The translations under genes were made by a program, and so were the position numbers. Positions 1 through 7,170 of a stretch of DNA of 14,705 nucleotides are shown here, piece by piece. The DNA lies in assembly GCA_039936235.1 (NCBI GenBank), contig JBDTIS010000233.1, forward strand, positions 1-14,705, written 5' to 3'. This DNA comes from CAHJXF01 sp039936235. GTDB taxonomy: Bacteria > Pseudomonadota > Gammaproteobacteria > Burkholderiales > Burkholderiaceae_D. The notes under the pieces were generated by a model. It was not told the origin of the DNA. It ran no database searches and saw only the letters and a program-made list of their open reading frames with translations. Every line of letters starts with the position of its first letter. Position 1 is the first letter of the stretch.

Positions 1-310
1 AGGCCGCGGCGATCGCCGTCACGCAATTGCTGATGCCGGGCCCGTTCTGGCCGATCACCACGCCGTGTCGGCCGGACACCCGCGCATAACCGTCCGCCAT
101 GTGCCCGGCACCCTGCTCGTGGACCACCGGAACGAGGCGGATTCCGGCCGGCGCGAAGATGTCCATCGCGTCCATGAAGGCGGAACCCATGATGCCGAAC
201 ATGTCCGTCACGTTGTTCGCGACCATGGTCTCGACGAACGCCTCGGACGGCGTCATTTTCTGCACGCCGGTCACGGCGCTACGGGTTGCAGGTGCTGATT
301 CTTTGCTCAT
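1..310 (-). CDS. xsc: Sulfoacetaldehyde acetyltransferase, N-terminal part (gene runs off the left edge)
   Basis: Xsc is a thiamine diphosphate enzyme that converts sulfoacetaldehyde plus phosphate to acetyl phosphate and sulfite in the cytoplasm. About 103 residues are visible. After a short variable leader the protein reads MTPSEAFVETMVANN and then FGIMGSAFMDAMDIF, a signature of Xsc rather than of acetolactate synthase or other ThDP enzymes. It continues with VVHEQGAGHMADGYAR, where Glu65 is the expected ThDP-activating glutamate, and GQNGPGISN. The ATG at 310 is chosen because GAGGAG lies about ten bases upstream; an internal Met19 matches the start of many homologues and is the alternative. 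The gene is divergent from the IclR regulator at 451 and shares a 140-base control region with it. Its presence beside sauUST gives the step that releases sulfite. Family assignment is firm; the C-terminal three quarters are not visible. Confidence 0.93.
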   Translation of the reverse strand, partial: MSKESAPATRSAVTGVQKMTPSEAFVETMVANNVTDMFGIMGSAFMDAMDIFAPAGIRLVPVVHEQGAGHMADGYARVSGRHGVVIGQNGPGISNCVTAIAAA

Positions 311-344
311 GATCTGCGGTCTCCTCAGAACGGTAATCAGCCGC

Positions 345-428
345 GATTCTGGAATCCTACTGACTCTATTCGCGCTGTTCCCAGGTACAAAATAAAGAAA
401 ATGAGACATCCTGTACTAAATTCCGGAA
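345..428. promoter_or_regulatory. Divergent control region of xsc and the IclR gene, with three dyad repeats
   Basis: The 140 bases between the two divergent starts are more AT-rich than the flanking genes and hold three inverted repeats: GATTC-TG-GAATC at 345-356, GTACA (385-389) facing TGTAC (412-416) across 22 bases, and the perfect palindrome TTCCGGAA at 421-428. IclR-family proteins often bind short dyads next to their own gene, so these are candidate operators for the regulator at 451. On the minus strand a weak TTGTAC / TAGAGT pair with a 16-base spacer could serve xsc, but it is a poor promoter match. The repeats are seen; their function is inferred. Confidence 0.4.
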
Positions 429-450
429 CTCAACTATCATTCCGTTCACC

Positions 451-1278
451 ATGAACATCGTTGAACCGAACAAGCTCGATCCGGCCGGACTGGACGGTGA
501 CACACCGACAATGCGTCTCTTCGCGCTGCTGGAGGTGATCGCCGCGAAAGACCGGCGCCATTCGCTTCACGGGCTGGTCGAAGAAACTGGTTTACCGAAA
601 GCTACGCTGCATCGCATGCTGCAGCAACTCGAATCTGCGGGCCTGCTTTATCGCGATAGCGACGGTCGCCACTACAGCACCGGCACCAGGCTGCGCCGCC
701 TGGCCCAGAACCTGTTGCTCAACGATAGTCACCACGACGCGCGCCATGCGGTGCTGCGGCACCTGGTCGAAGAGTTGGGCGAGAGTTGCAACATCACCGC
801 ATTGTCGGGCAGCGAAATCGTCTATCTCGATCGGGTCGAAACCGCCGTGCCTTTGCGCTTCTACCTCCATCCGGGCTCGCGTGTCCCGGCGCACTGCTCG
901 GCCAGCGGCAAGATGTTTCTTTCGCAGATGACGGGGGCGCAGCGTCGCCGCCTGCTCGCCCATGCGCCACTCGCGCGTTACACCGCGAATACGCTGACCG
1001 ATCTCGACGAACTCGAAGTCGAAATCCAGCGTGTGCAGCGAAATGGCTTCGCAGTGGACGACGAGGAATTCCTTCCCGGCTTGCTGTGCGCCGCCGTGCC
1101 GGTCCCGTTCGACAGCGGGCGCTCGAGTCTGTGCGTCGCCGTTCAAGCGCCGATCATCCGCCTCAGTCCCGGGAAGGCGCGACAGGTCCTGCCCGCCCTG
1201 CAACGAGCCGCCGTCGCGCTTAGCGACATCGATGCGGATACGCCGCTGCCAGCGCACAGCGTGACCAGGCGCGCCTGA
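451..1278 (+). CDS. IclR-family transcriptional regulator, divergent from xsc
   Basis: This 275-residue protein has the two-domain IclR plan. A winged helix-turn-helix covers roughly residues 20-85, with the recognition region LPKATLHRMLQQLESAGLL and the wing DGRHYSTG. A C-terminal ligand-binding domain covers roughly 95-265 and includes EIVYLDRVE, the PAHCSASGKMFLS segment typical of the family and GFAVDDEEFLPGLLCAAVPV. The ATG at 451 has no clear Shine-Dalgarno; Met21 is a possible later start. The gene faces xsc across a dyad-rich region and sits 47 bases ahead of the cobS-like gene on the same strand, so it may control xsc and be co-transcribed with cobS-cobT. It is clearly distinct in sequence from the second IclR gene at 8678-9430. 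The ligand is not known; sulfoacetate or sulfoacetaldehyde is a guess from context. Confidence 0.88.
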   Translation: MNIVEPNKLDPAGLDGDTPTMRLFALLEVIAAKDRRHSLHGLVEETGLPKATLHRMLQQLESAGLLYRDSDGRHYSTGTRLRRLAQNLLLNDSHHDARHAVLRHLVEELGESCNITALSGSEIVYLDRVETAVPLRFYLHPGSRVPAHCSASGKMFLSQMTGAQRRRLLAHAPLARYTANTLTDLDELEVEIQRVQRNGFAVDDEEFLPGLLCAAVPVPFDSGRSSLCVAVQAPIIRLSPGKARQVLPALQRAAVALSDIDADTPLPAHSVTRRA

Positions 1279-1325
1279 GAGACGGCGCCTCGGACATTGC
1301 CCGAGATCGAATCAAGAGGAAGACC

Positions 1326-2303
1326 ATGACGGAAATCTCCACTCTCCAACCGGACCGCATGGTCGCCGTGCGCGATGTCTTCGGCATCGATTCGGACCTG
1401 AAGGTCCCTGCATTCAGCGAACGCGACGACCATGTGCCCGAGATCGACGCCGTGTATCGCTTCAACCCTGCGGTCACCCTGGCGATCCTCGCAGGGTTCA
1501 CGCGCAACCGGCGCGTGATGGTGCAGGGTCTTCACGGGACCGGTAAGTCGACCCATATCGAGCAGGTGGCCGCTCGCCTGAACTGGCCGTGCGTGCGCGT
1601 CAATCTCGACGGCCATCTCAGCCGCCTCGACCTCGTCGGCAAGGACGCGGTGGTGCTTCGCGACGGCCAGCAGGTGACCGAGTTTCAGGAAGGCATCGTT
1701 CCCTGGGCGCTGCAACGTCCGATCGCGCTGGTCTTCGACGAATACGATGCGGGCCGTCCCGACGTGATGTTCGTAATCCAGCGGATTCTCGAGCGCGACG
1801 GAAAATTCACTCTGATGGACCAGAACAAGGTGGTCCATCCGCACCCGTTCTTCCGCATGTTCGCGACTGCCAATACAGTAGGCCTCGGCAACCTCAACGG
1901 CCTTTACCATGGTGCCCAGCGCCTGAATCACGCGCAGATCGATCGCTGGAACATCGTGGCGTCGCTCAACTATCTGCCGCGCGACGAAGAGGTCGCGATC
2001 GTGCAGGCGCGCGTGCCGTCGCTCGCCAACAGCGCCGGTCGCAAGCTGGTCGAAGCGATGGTGACGGTGGCCGATCTGACCCGCAAGGGGTTCGCGGCCG
2101 GAGACCTTTCGACCCTGATGTCGCCACGTACCGTGATCACCTGGGCCGAGAACGTCGAGATCTTCACCGATCCGGCACTGGCGTTCAGGCTCTCCTTCGT
2201 CAACAAATGCGACGAGGTCGAGCGACCCCTCGTCGCGGAATATTTCCAGCGCTGCTTCGACCGCGAACTCGACGAGTCGTACCAGCTCGTCGATCGCTTC
2301 TGA
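1326..2303 (+). CDS. cobS: CobS-like AAA+ ATPase (cobaltochelatase CobS family)
   Basis: This 325-residue protein is close in length and sequence to CobS, the AAA+ ATPase of aerobic cobaltochelatase. CobS forms a ring with CobT and drives CobN to insert cobalt into hydrogenobyrinic acid a,c-diamide. The N-terminal VRDVFGIDSDLKVPAFSERD is a CobS hallmark. Walker A is GLHGTGKST at residues 68-76 (Lys74), Walker B is LVFDEYD with Asp138 and Glu139, ATANTVGLG is the sensor 1 region, DRW supplies the probable arginine finger, and SPRTVITWAEN is near sensor 2. GAGGAAG lies just before the ATG and fixes the start. The cobT-like gene follows 40 bases after the stop. No cobN and no other cobalamin gene is in view, and the neighbours are sulfonate genes. 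The role may therefore be chelation with a distant CobN or a MoxR-type remodelling task; the family is sure, the substrate is not. Confidence 0.88.
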   Translation: MTEISTLQPDRMVAVRDVFGIDSDLKVPAFSERDDHVPEIDAVYRFNPAVTLAILAGFTRNRRVMVQGLHGTGKSTHIEQVAARLNWPCVRVNLDGHLSRLDLVGKDAVVLRDGQQVTEFQEGIVPWALQRPIALVFDEYDAGRPDVMFVIQRILERDGKFTLMDQNKVVHPHPFFRMFATANTVGLGNLNGLYHGAQRLNHAQIDRWNIVASLNYLPRDEEVAIVQARVPSLANSAGRKLVEAMVTVADLTRKGFAAGDLSTLMSPRTVITWAENVEIFTDPALAFRLSFVNKCDEVERPLVAEYFQRCFDRELDESYQLVDRF

Positions 2304-2343
2304 TTCGGCCATTGGGTCGATCGGTCCATCGTCGGATGCAACG

Positions 2344-4056
2344 ATGAGTGAAGCTCAAGCTCGTTCGCGTCGCCAGGAAGGGGTCGAGGAACTCTGCGCG
2401 GCAGCCATCCGCGCGCTGAGCGGCGAAACCGACCTGCACTTTCGCGGCCGTCGACTGCACCGCGGGCGACGCGCGTTGCCGCTGTTCGCGCCCCATCTGC
2501 ATCCGTCACTCGAAACCGACGACTTCGGTTCGTTCCGCGGCGCCGCCGATGGCATCGCGTTGCGGCTGACGCATTCCGACGCAGCGCTTCATCAGAGCCT
2601 GTTGCCGAGCGATCCGGTGGAACGTCTGATGTTCGATCTGCTCGAGCAGCTTCGCGTCGAGGCACTCGTGTCGTCTGCCATGCCCGGGGCCGTACACAAC
2701 CTGCGACATCGCTTCGAGGCGTGGTCGCTCGCCTTTCATCGATCCGGCCTGACCGAGACCACGCGCGGCATCCTGCTCTACACCGTCGCGCAGATGTGTC
2801 GCTCGCGCGTCACGGGCGAGACGGTGGTCGACGAAACCGAAGACCTTGTCGAAGTGACCCGCGGCAAGGTCGCTCCGATGATCGGCCACGATCTCGTCGG
2901 GCTGAGACGTTGTCGGACCGACCAGGCGGCCTATGCGGTACATGCGCTGGCGATCGCAAGAATCATCGCCGAGCTGGTCGACGTGACCGAAAAGCCGAAC
3001 GCGGAACGACGCGACGGCGACGAGGAGCGTGCCGCATTCAGCCTGATGATGGAGGTCGACAGCGATCTGAACGAGCACTTCGCGACCGCCGTCTCCGGCC
3101 GCAGTCGGGTACTCGAGGATTCCGACGACGGCTACCGGATCTTCACGACCGCGTACGACCGCCAGGTGAACGTCGCGGATCTGGTGCGCAAGGATTTGTT
3201 GAAGGACTTCCGTGAACGGCTCGACCGCCGCGTCGCCGGGCAAGGCGTCAACATCGCGCGTCTCGCTCGCGAACTGCGCTCGCTGCTCGGGGTGCCCGCG
3301 CGTGACGGGTGGGACGGCGGCCAGGAGGAAGGTACGATCGACGGCCGGCGACTCGCGCAACTGGTCGCCTCGCCGACCGAGCGGCGCCTGTTTCGTATCG
3401 AGCACATCGAGCCGACGCCCGATTGTCTGGTGACCTTCCTGATCGATTGCTCGGGCTCGATGAAGGAACACATCGAAGCAGTGGCGATGCTGGTCGACGT
3501 GCTCGCCCGCGCTCTTGAGCAGGCCGGAGTCGTTAGCGAAATCCTCGGCTTCACGACCCAGACGTGGAACGGTGGACGCGCGCGCCGCGACTGGGCCCGA
3601 GCGGGTCACCCTGTGCACCCGGGACGACTCAACGAAGTCTGCAACATGGTGTTCAAGAACGCCGACACGTCGTGGCGGCGCGCCCGTCCGCAGATCGCCG
3701 CGCTGTTGAAGGGCGATCTTTTCCGCGAGGGCATCGACGGCGAGGCAGTGGATTGGGCTTGCGCCCGAATGCGCGCCCGCACCGAAGAACGCCGCCTACT
3801 GATCGTCCTGTCCGATGGATCGCCGATGGATGGCGCAACCAATCTGGCCAACGACGAGCACTACCTCGACCACCATCTGAGGGAAGTCGTGCTGCGTCAG
3901 GAGCATGCCGGGGGCATCGAAATCTACGGCCTGGGCGTCGGGCTCGACCTGAGCCCGTACTACAGCCGCAGTCACGTACTCGATCTGGCGGGGTCCACCG
4001 GCAATCAGATCTTTCGCGAAGTCATCGGCATGATCGAAAGACGAGGGAGGCGTTGA
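2344..4056 (+). CDS. cobT: CobT-like VWA-domain protein (cobaltochelatase CobT family, short form)
   Basis: This 570-residue protein pairs with the CobS-like ATPase upstream. The N-terminal domain (about 1-220) follows the CobT pattern, starting RQEGVEELCAAAIRAL. A middle segment reads YRIFTTAYDRQVNVADL and leads to the C-terminal von Willebrand A domain, roughly residues 360-565. There the metal-binding MIDAS motif DCSGS is at 368-372, ILGFTTQTWNGG and ADTSWRRARP match CobT, and LIVLSDGSPMDG carries the second MIDAS-side aspartate. Known CobT proteins are about 630 residues and have a long acidic linker before the YRIFTT segment; here that linker shrinks to a short charged stretch around residues 219-230. 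The stop lies 98 bases before the convergent sauT stop. Cobaltochelatase subunit is the family call; the shortened linker and the missing CobN leave room for a different client protein. Confidence 0.85.
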   Translation: MSEAQARSRRQEGVEELCAAAIRALSGETDLHFRGRRLHRGRRALPLFAPHLHPSLETDDFGSFRGAADGIALRLTHSDAALHQSLLPSDPVERLMFDLLEQLRVEALVSSAMPGAVHNLRHRFEAWSLAFHRSGLTETTRGILLYTVAQMCRSRVTGETVVDETEDLVEVTRGKVAPMIGHDLVGLRRCRTDQAAYAVHALAIARIIAELVDVTEKPNAERRDGDEERAAFSLMMEVDSDLNEHFATAVSGRSRVLEDSDDGYRIFTTAYDRQVNVADLVRKDLLKDFRERLDRRVAGQGVNIARLARELRSLLGVPARDGWDGGQEEGTIDGRRLAQLVASPTERRLFRIEHIEPTPDCLVTFLIDCSGSMKEHIEAVAMLVDVLARALEQAGVVSEILGFTTQTWNGGRARRDWARAGHPVHPGRLNEVCNMVFKNADTSWRRARPQIAALLKGDLFREGIDGEAVDWACARMRARTEERRLLIVLSDGSPMDGATNLANDEHYLDHHLREVVLRQEHAGGIEIYGLGVGLDLSPYYSRSHVLDLAGSTGNQIFREVIGMIERRGRR

Positions 4057-4088
4057 GGCCGGAGTTGCGGAACGGGTCGGGTCACGGG

Positions 4089-4108
4089 GTAGAGCCGCCT
4101 GGCTCGAC
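4089..4108. terminator. Possible small hairpin between the convergent cobT and sauT genes
   Basis: GAGCC at 4092-4096 pairs with GGCTC at 4101-4105 around a four-base loop, and GT/AC extend the stem beyond one mismatch. It sits in the 98-base gap where two convergent genes end, a natural place for a bidirectional terminator. There is no T-run on either side, so intrinsic termination is not well supported and the rest of the gap holds nothing recognisable. Confidence 0.25.
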
Positions 4109-4154
4109 ATCCATCCTGCCCAGCCAGCGTCGGTATCGAAGGATGCCAGACGCC

Positions 4155-5687
4155 TCAACCGACCCAATCCACCAGCTTGAGACGTTGCACCTTGCCCGAC
4201 GGACCCCGCGGGAGGTCCGTCACGAAACGAACCTGCTTCGGCGTCTTGTAACGGCCCAGACGCTCGATGCAGAACAGACGCAAGGCATCCTCGTCGCATG
4301 CGGCACCCTCGCGGAGTACCACGCACGCCAGGATCTCCTGGCCGTAGTGCACGTCGGGAATGCCGACGGCGGCGGCATCGAGCACCGACGGGTGGGCTAG
4401 CAGGACCTCGTCGATCTCGCGCGGCGCGATGTTCTCGCCGCCCTTGATGATCAATTCCTTGATCCGCCCCGTCACGAAGAAGAAGCCATCGATGTCGCGC
4501 ACGCCAAGGTCACCGGTGCGAAGCCATCCCGACGGCGTGAAGCTGTCACGCGTGACGACGTCGTTTTTATAGTAGCCGAGCATCACGTTCGGGCCGCGGA
4601 TCGCGAGCTCCCCGACGGTTCCATCTGCGACCGGCTGCAACGATGCGTCGATGATGCAAGCCTCGCAACCGGATGCCCGACCGACCGAGCCGAGCTTCCG
4701 CTGCGTTGCATCGAGCGGATTCGAGAACGACGGGGCCGCGGTCTCGGTCAATCCCATCGTCTCGATGATGTCGATTCCGAACTTGTGCTCGAACGCCCGA
4801 TGGGCTTCCGGCGGCAGCGCCGCCGACGCGGAGCGACAGAAGCGGATCGCCGTCGTTCGGTCGGGCGATGGGGTTTCGCCTTCGAGCAGATACGAGATCA
4901 TCGTCGGGACTACGTTGAGCCAGGTGCACGATTCGGCTTGTGACCAGAAGCGAGCGGCGGAGAACTTCGCGGGCATGGCGAGGCTGCCGCCCGACACGAG
5001 CGGCGCCAGCATCGTTACGATGAACGCGTTGATGTGATAGAGCGGCAGGACCGCCAGGACGCGGTCGCTCGCAGTCAGGCGGTGCTCATCCATGATCGCG
5101 AAGGCGTTCGCGACGAGATTGAATTGCGTCAGCATCACGCCTTTGGGAACGCCGGTGGTTCCTGACGTGTACATCAGCACAGCGACCGCATCGGACGACG
5201 GCGCATCGCCTGCCGGCTGTGGCGTCGCGGTGCTTTCGCCCGGCAAGGCACGCCCCTCTGGATCGGCCACCAGCACGACGATCTCGCGGTCGAGCGCCGC
5301 GACCAGCGGGCGTACGCGTGCCTCCCACTCGGGTGCGACGATCACGAGGCGGCAGTCCGAATGACCGAGTACGTAGCCCATCTGCTCGGGCTGCGAGAGC
5401 AGGTTGACGGGATTGACGACCAGACCGGCATACATCGCGCCCAGCAACACGCGCAGGGTCTGCAGCCCGTTCGGCATCACCACCGAGATCGTGTCGCCGG
5501 TCTTCAGGCCGTGCGCGGCCATCAGCGCGGCGATGCGGCGACACGATGCCGCCAGCTCGCCGAAACGCAACGTCTCGCCGTCGACGAGACTGATCGCGTA
5601 GGTCGCTTCGGGGGTCTGCGATGCGCGCGCTTCCACGACGCTGTGGACGTCGCGCACGTCGAGGGGCGCGTGAGGTTGGTCGTTCAT
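4155..5687 (-). CDS. sauT: Sulfoacetate-CoA ligase (AMP-forming, ANL superfamily)
   Basis: SauT activates sulfoacetate with ATP and CoA to sulfoacetyl-CoA, the first cytoplasmic step of the pathway described in Cupriavidus necator. The 510-residue protein has the full acyl-CoA synthetase motif set: phosphate-binding loop YTSGTTGVPKG at 173-183, MGLTET at 311-316, GWLRTGDLG at 387-395, the hinge TGRIKELIIKGGENIAPREI at 407-426, and the C-terminal PSGK with the adenylation lysine Lys499. Nothing in the sequence alone proves sulfoacetate as substrate; the assignment comes from its place as last gene of a sauUST operon and from the nearby xsc. The ATG at 5687 follows the sauS stop by 13 bases, which implies translational coupling; its own Shine-Dalgarno is weak. 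An alternative for the family alone would be a generic short or medium chain acyl-CoA ligase. Confidence 0.82.
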   Translation of the reverse strand: MNDQPHAPLDVRDVHSVVEARASQTPEATYAISLVDGETLRFGELAASCRRIAALMAAHGLKTGDTISVVMPNGLQTLRVLLGAMYAGLVVNPVNLLSQPEQMGYVLGHSDCRLVIVAPEWEARVRPLVAALDREIVVLVADPEGRALPGESTATPQPAGDAPSSDAVAVLMYTSGTTGVPKGVMLTQFNLVANAFAIMDEHRLTASDRVLAVLPLYHINAFIVTMLAPLVSGGSLAMPAKFSAARFWSQAESCTWLNVVPTMISYLLEGETPSPDRTTAIRFCRSASAALPPEAHRAFEHKFGIDIIETMGLTETAAPSFSNPLDATQRKLGSVGRASGCEACIIDASLQPVADGTVGELAIRGPNVMLGYYKNDVVTRDSFTPSGWLRTGDLGVRDIDGFFFVTGRIKELIIKGGENIAPREIDEVLLAHPSVLDAAAVGIPDVHYGQEILACVVLREGAACDEDALRLFCIERLGRYKTPKQVRFVTDLPRGPSGKVQRLKLVDWVG

Positions 5688-5700
5688 CGGGCGAGCGCGA

Positions 5701-7125
5701 TCATGCGGCGCCGTATCGTTCGAAGAACGCCCCGAACAGATCGTTCTCGCTCGGGACGTTCTCCGGAATCGGGCGCGACACGCGCGTGATATTCAGGTAA
5801 TGCCGATAATTCATGTTGTCGGAGAAGTTGTTCTTGCCCCAGGTGCCGCAGCCCATCGACAGCGAGAACGGCAGCCCGTTGTCGAAGCTGCCGCCGGTAG
5901 CGATGCAGTGGGCCTGATCGATGATGACGCGTGAAACCGGCAGCTTCAGCCCGAGCTGCAACGCCCGCTCCGGCTTCGTACTGTGCAGGCCGACCGAATG
6001 TCCGGCGCCTTCGTACGCGTAGATCCGCTCGACGACTTGCGAGGCCGATTCGAAATCCTTCGCGCGATACAGCGCCAGCACCGGGCTCAGCTTCTCGCCG
6101 GAAAATGGATGGTCGTGACCGATGCCGTCCTCGTCGACCATCAGGATGCGCGGCTTTTTCGCTGCGATATCGGGCCAGCCGGCCTTGCGCGCGATCTCCG
6201 TAGCGGACTGACCGATGACTTCCGGAGACAGCTTGCCTTCGGGCCACATCAATGCCTGCAGAGTGGCCTTCTGCGCGGTGTCGAGCAGTACCGCCCCGCG
6301 CGCTTCGAGCGCGGCGACGGTCGCGTCTCGGACGGCATCGACCACCACGAGGCTGTTCTCGGACGAGCAACTGGTCGCGTTGTCGAATGTCTTCGACAGC
6401 ACGATTCGGTCAGCCGCGAGTGCGATGTCGGCCGTCTCGTCGACGATGCCCGCGACATTTCCCGCACCGACGCCGAAAGCCGGCGTTCCGCTTGCGTACG
6501 CGGCGCGCACATTGGCCTGCGAGCCGGTGGCGACCACCAGGTCGCAAAGCTTCATCAGCTCGGCCGTGGCCTGCTTCGTGATCGGCGACGGCAACACCTG
6601 CACCAGGTCTCGCGGCGCACCGACCCGATCGAGCTGCGCATGAATGAATTCGATCAGCCGCGCGCACGACGACCATCCCTTCGGCGACGGCGCAACGATG
6701 ACGGCGTTACGGCCCTTCAGCGCATTGATGATCTTGTTCGCCGGGGTCGCGCCGGGATTGGTCGACGGTGTGATCGCGCAGACCACGCCTACCGGTCGCG
6801 CGATCTCGGTGATTCCGGTCGCGGAATCTTCGGAAATCACGCCTACCGAACGCGCCGACTTCAGGTCGCGCAGCAGACCGAAGGTCTTGCGATGATTCTT
6901 CCGGACCTTGTCCTCGACATTTCCGATCCCGGTATCGGCGACGGCCAACTCGGCCAGCTCGCGATTGCGGGTCGGCTCGATGATCGCCCAGCCAGCGGCG
7001 GTCACCGTCATGTCGACCTGTTCCTGCGTCCAGGTTTCGTATTCGCGTTGCGCTGCGCGCGCACGTGCAACCAGCGCTTCGACATCGGATTCGACGCTGG
7101 GTCGGCTCGAGAGTTGCTGCTGCAT
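5701..7125 (-). CDS. sauS: Sulfoacetaldehyde dehydrogenase (acylating)
   Basis: SauS catalyses the NADP(H)-linked interconversion of sulfoacetyl-CoA and sulfoacetaldehyde; in sulfoacetate degradation it runs in the reducing direction and feeds Xsc. The 474-residue protein belongs to the CoA-acylating aldehyde dehydrogenase family (EutE/AdhE-like). The cofactor-side segment ITPSTNPGATPANKIINALK is at about 118-137, GVGAGNV at 218-224 is the glycine-rich loop, and FDNATSCSSEN holds the catalytic cysteine Cys253. The C-terminal part reads GGSFDNGLPFSLSMGCGTWG, also typical of acylating members. The ATG at 7125 is preceded by GAAGG nine bases upstream. The gene lies 45 bases after sauU and 13 before sauT, all on one strand. 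Substrate specificity is inferred from this order and from family precedent. Confidence 0.86.
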   Translation of the reverse strand: MQQQLSSRPSVESDVEALVARARAAQREYETWTQEQVDMTVTAAGWAIIEPTRNRELAELAVADTGIGNVEDKVRKNHRKTFGLLRDLKSARSVGVISEDSATGITEIARPVGVVCAITPSTNPGATPANKIINALKGRNAVIVAPSPKGWSSCARLIEFIHAQLDRVGAPRDLVQVLPSPITKQATAELMKLCDLVVATGSQANVRAAYASGTPAFGVGAGNVAGIVDETADIALAADRIVLSKTFDNATSCSSENSLVVVDAVRDATVAALEARGAVLLDTAQKATLQALMWPEGKLSPEVIGQSATEIARKAGWPDIAAKKPRILMVDEDGIGHDHPFSGEKLSPVLALYRAKDFESASQVVERIYAYEGAGHSVGLHSTKPERALQLGLKLPVSRVIIDQAHCIATGGSFDNGLPFSLSMGCGTWGKNNFSDNMNYRHYLNITRVSRPIPENVPSENDLFGAFFERYGAA

Positions 7126-7170
7126 GTCTGAACGCCTTCGTGAGGATTGAGTTTCGGAAGGGACGCCGTG

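Noticed and set aside
1..310. Acetolactate synthase or another ThDP-dependent enzyme instead of Xsc
   Set aside because: The FGIMGSAFMDAMDIF segment and the sulfonate neighbours favour Xsc specifically.
444..455. GTTC-N4-GAAC inverted repeat spanning the IclR start codon
   Set aside because: Four-base arms are too short to separate from chance, although autoregulation there is possible.
1289..1305. CTCGG/CCGAG hairpin between the first IclR gene and cobS
   Set aside because: Only five base pairs, a seven-base loop and no T-run; too weak to call a terminator and compatible with co-transcription.
1143..2312. Long open frame antisense to the CobS-like gene (about 390 codons, minus strand)
   Set aside because: It lies opposite a gene with clear family motifs, has a His/Asp/Arg-rich composition typical of antisense frames in GC-rich DNA, and shows no recognisable domain.
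1326..4056. Magnesium chelatase subunits (BchI/BchD) instead of CobS/CobT
   Set aside because: The N-terminal FGIDSDLKVPAFSERD of the ATPase and the N-terminal domain of the VWA protein match CobS/CobT, not BchI/BchD.
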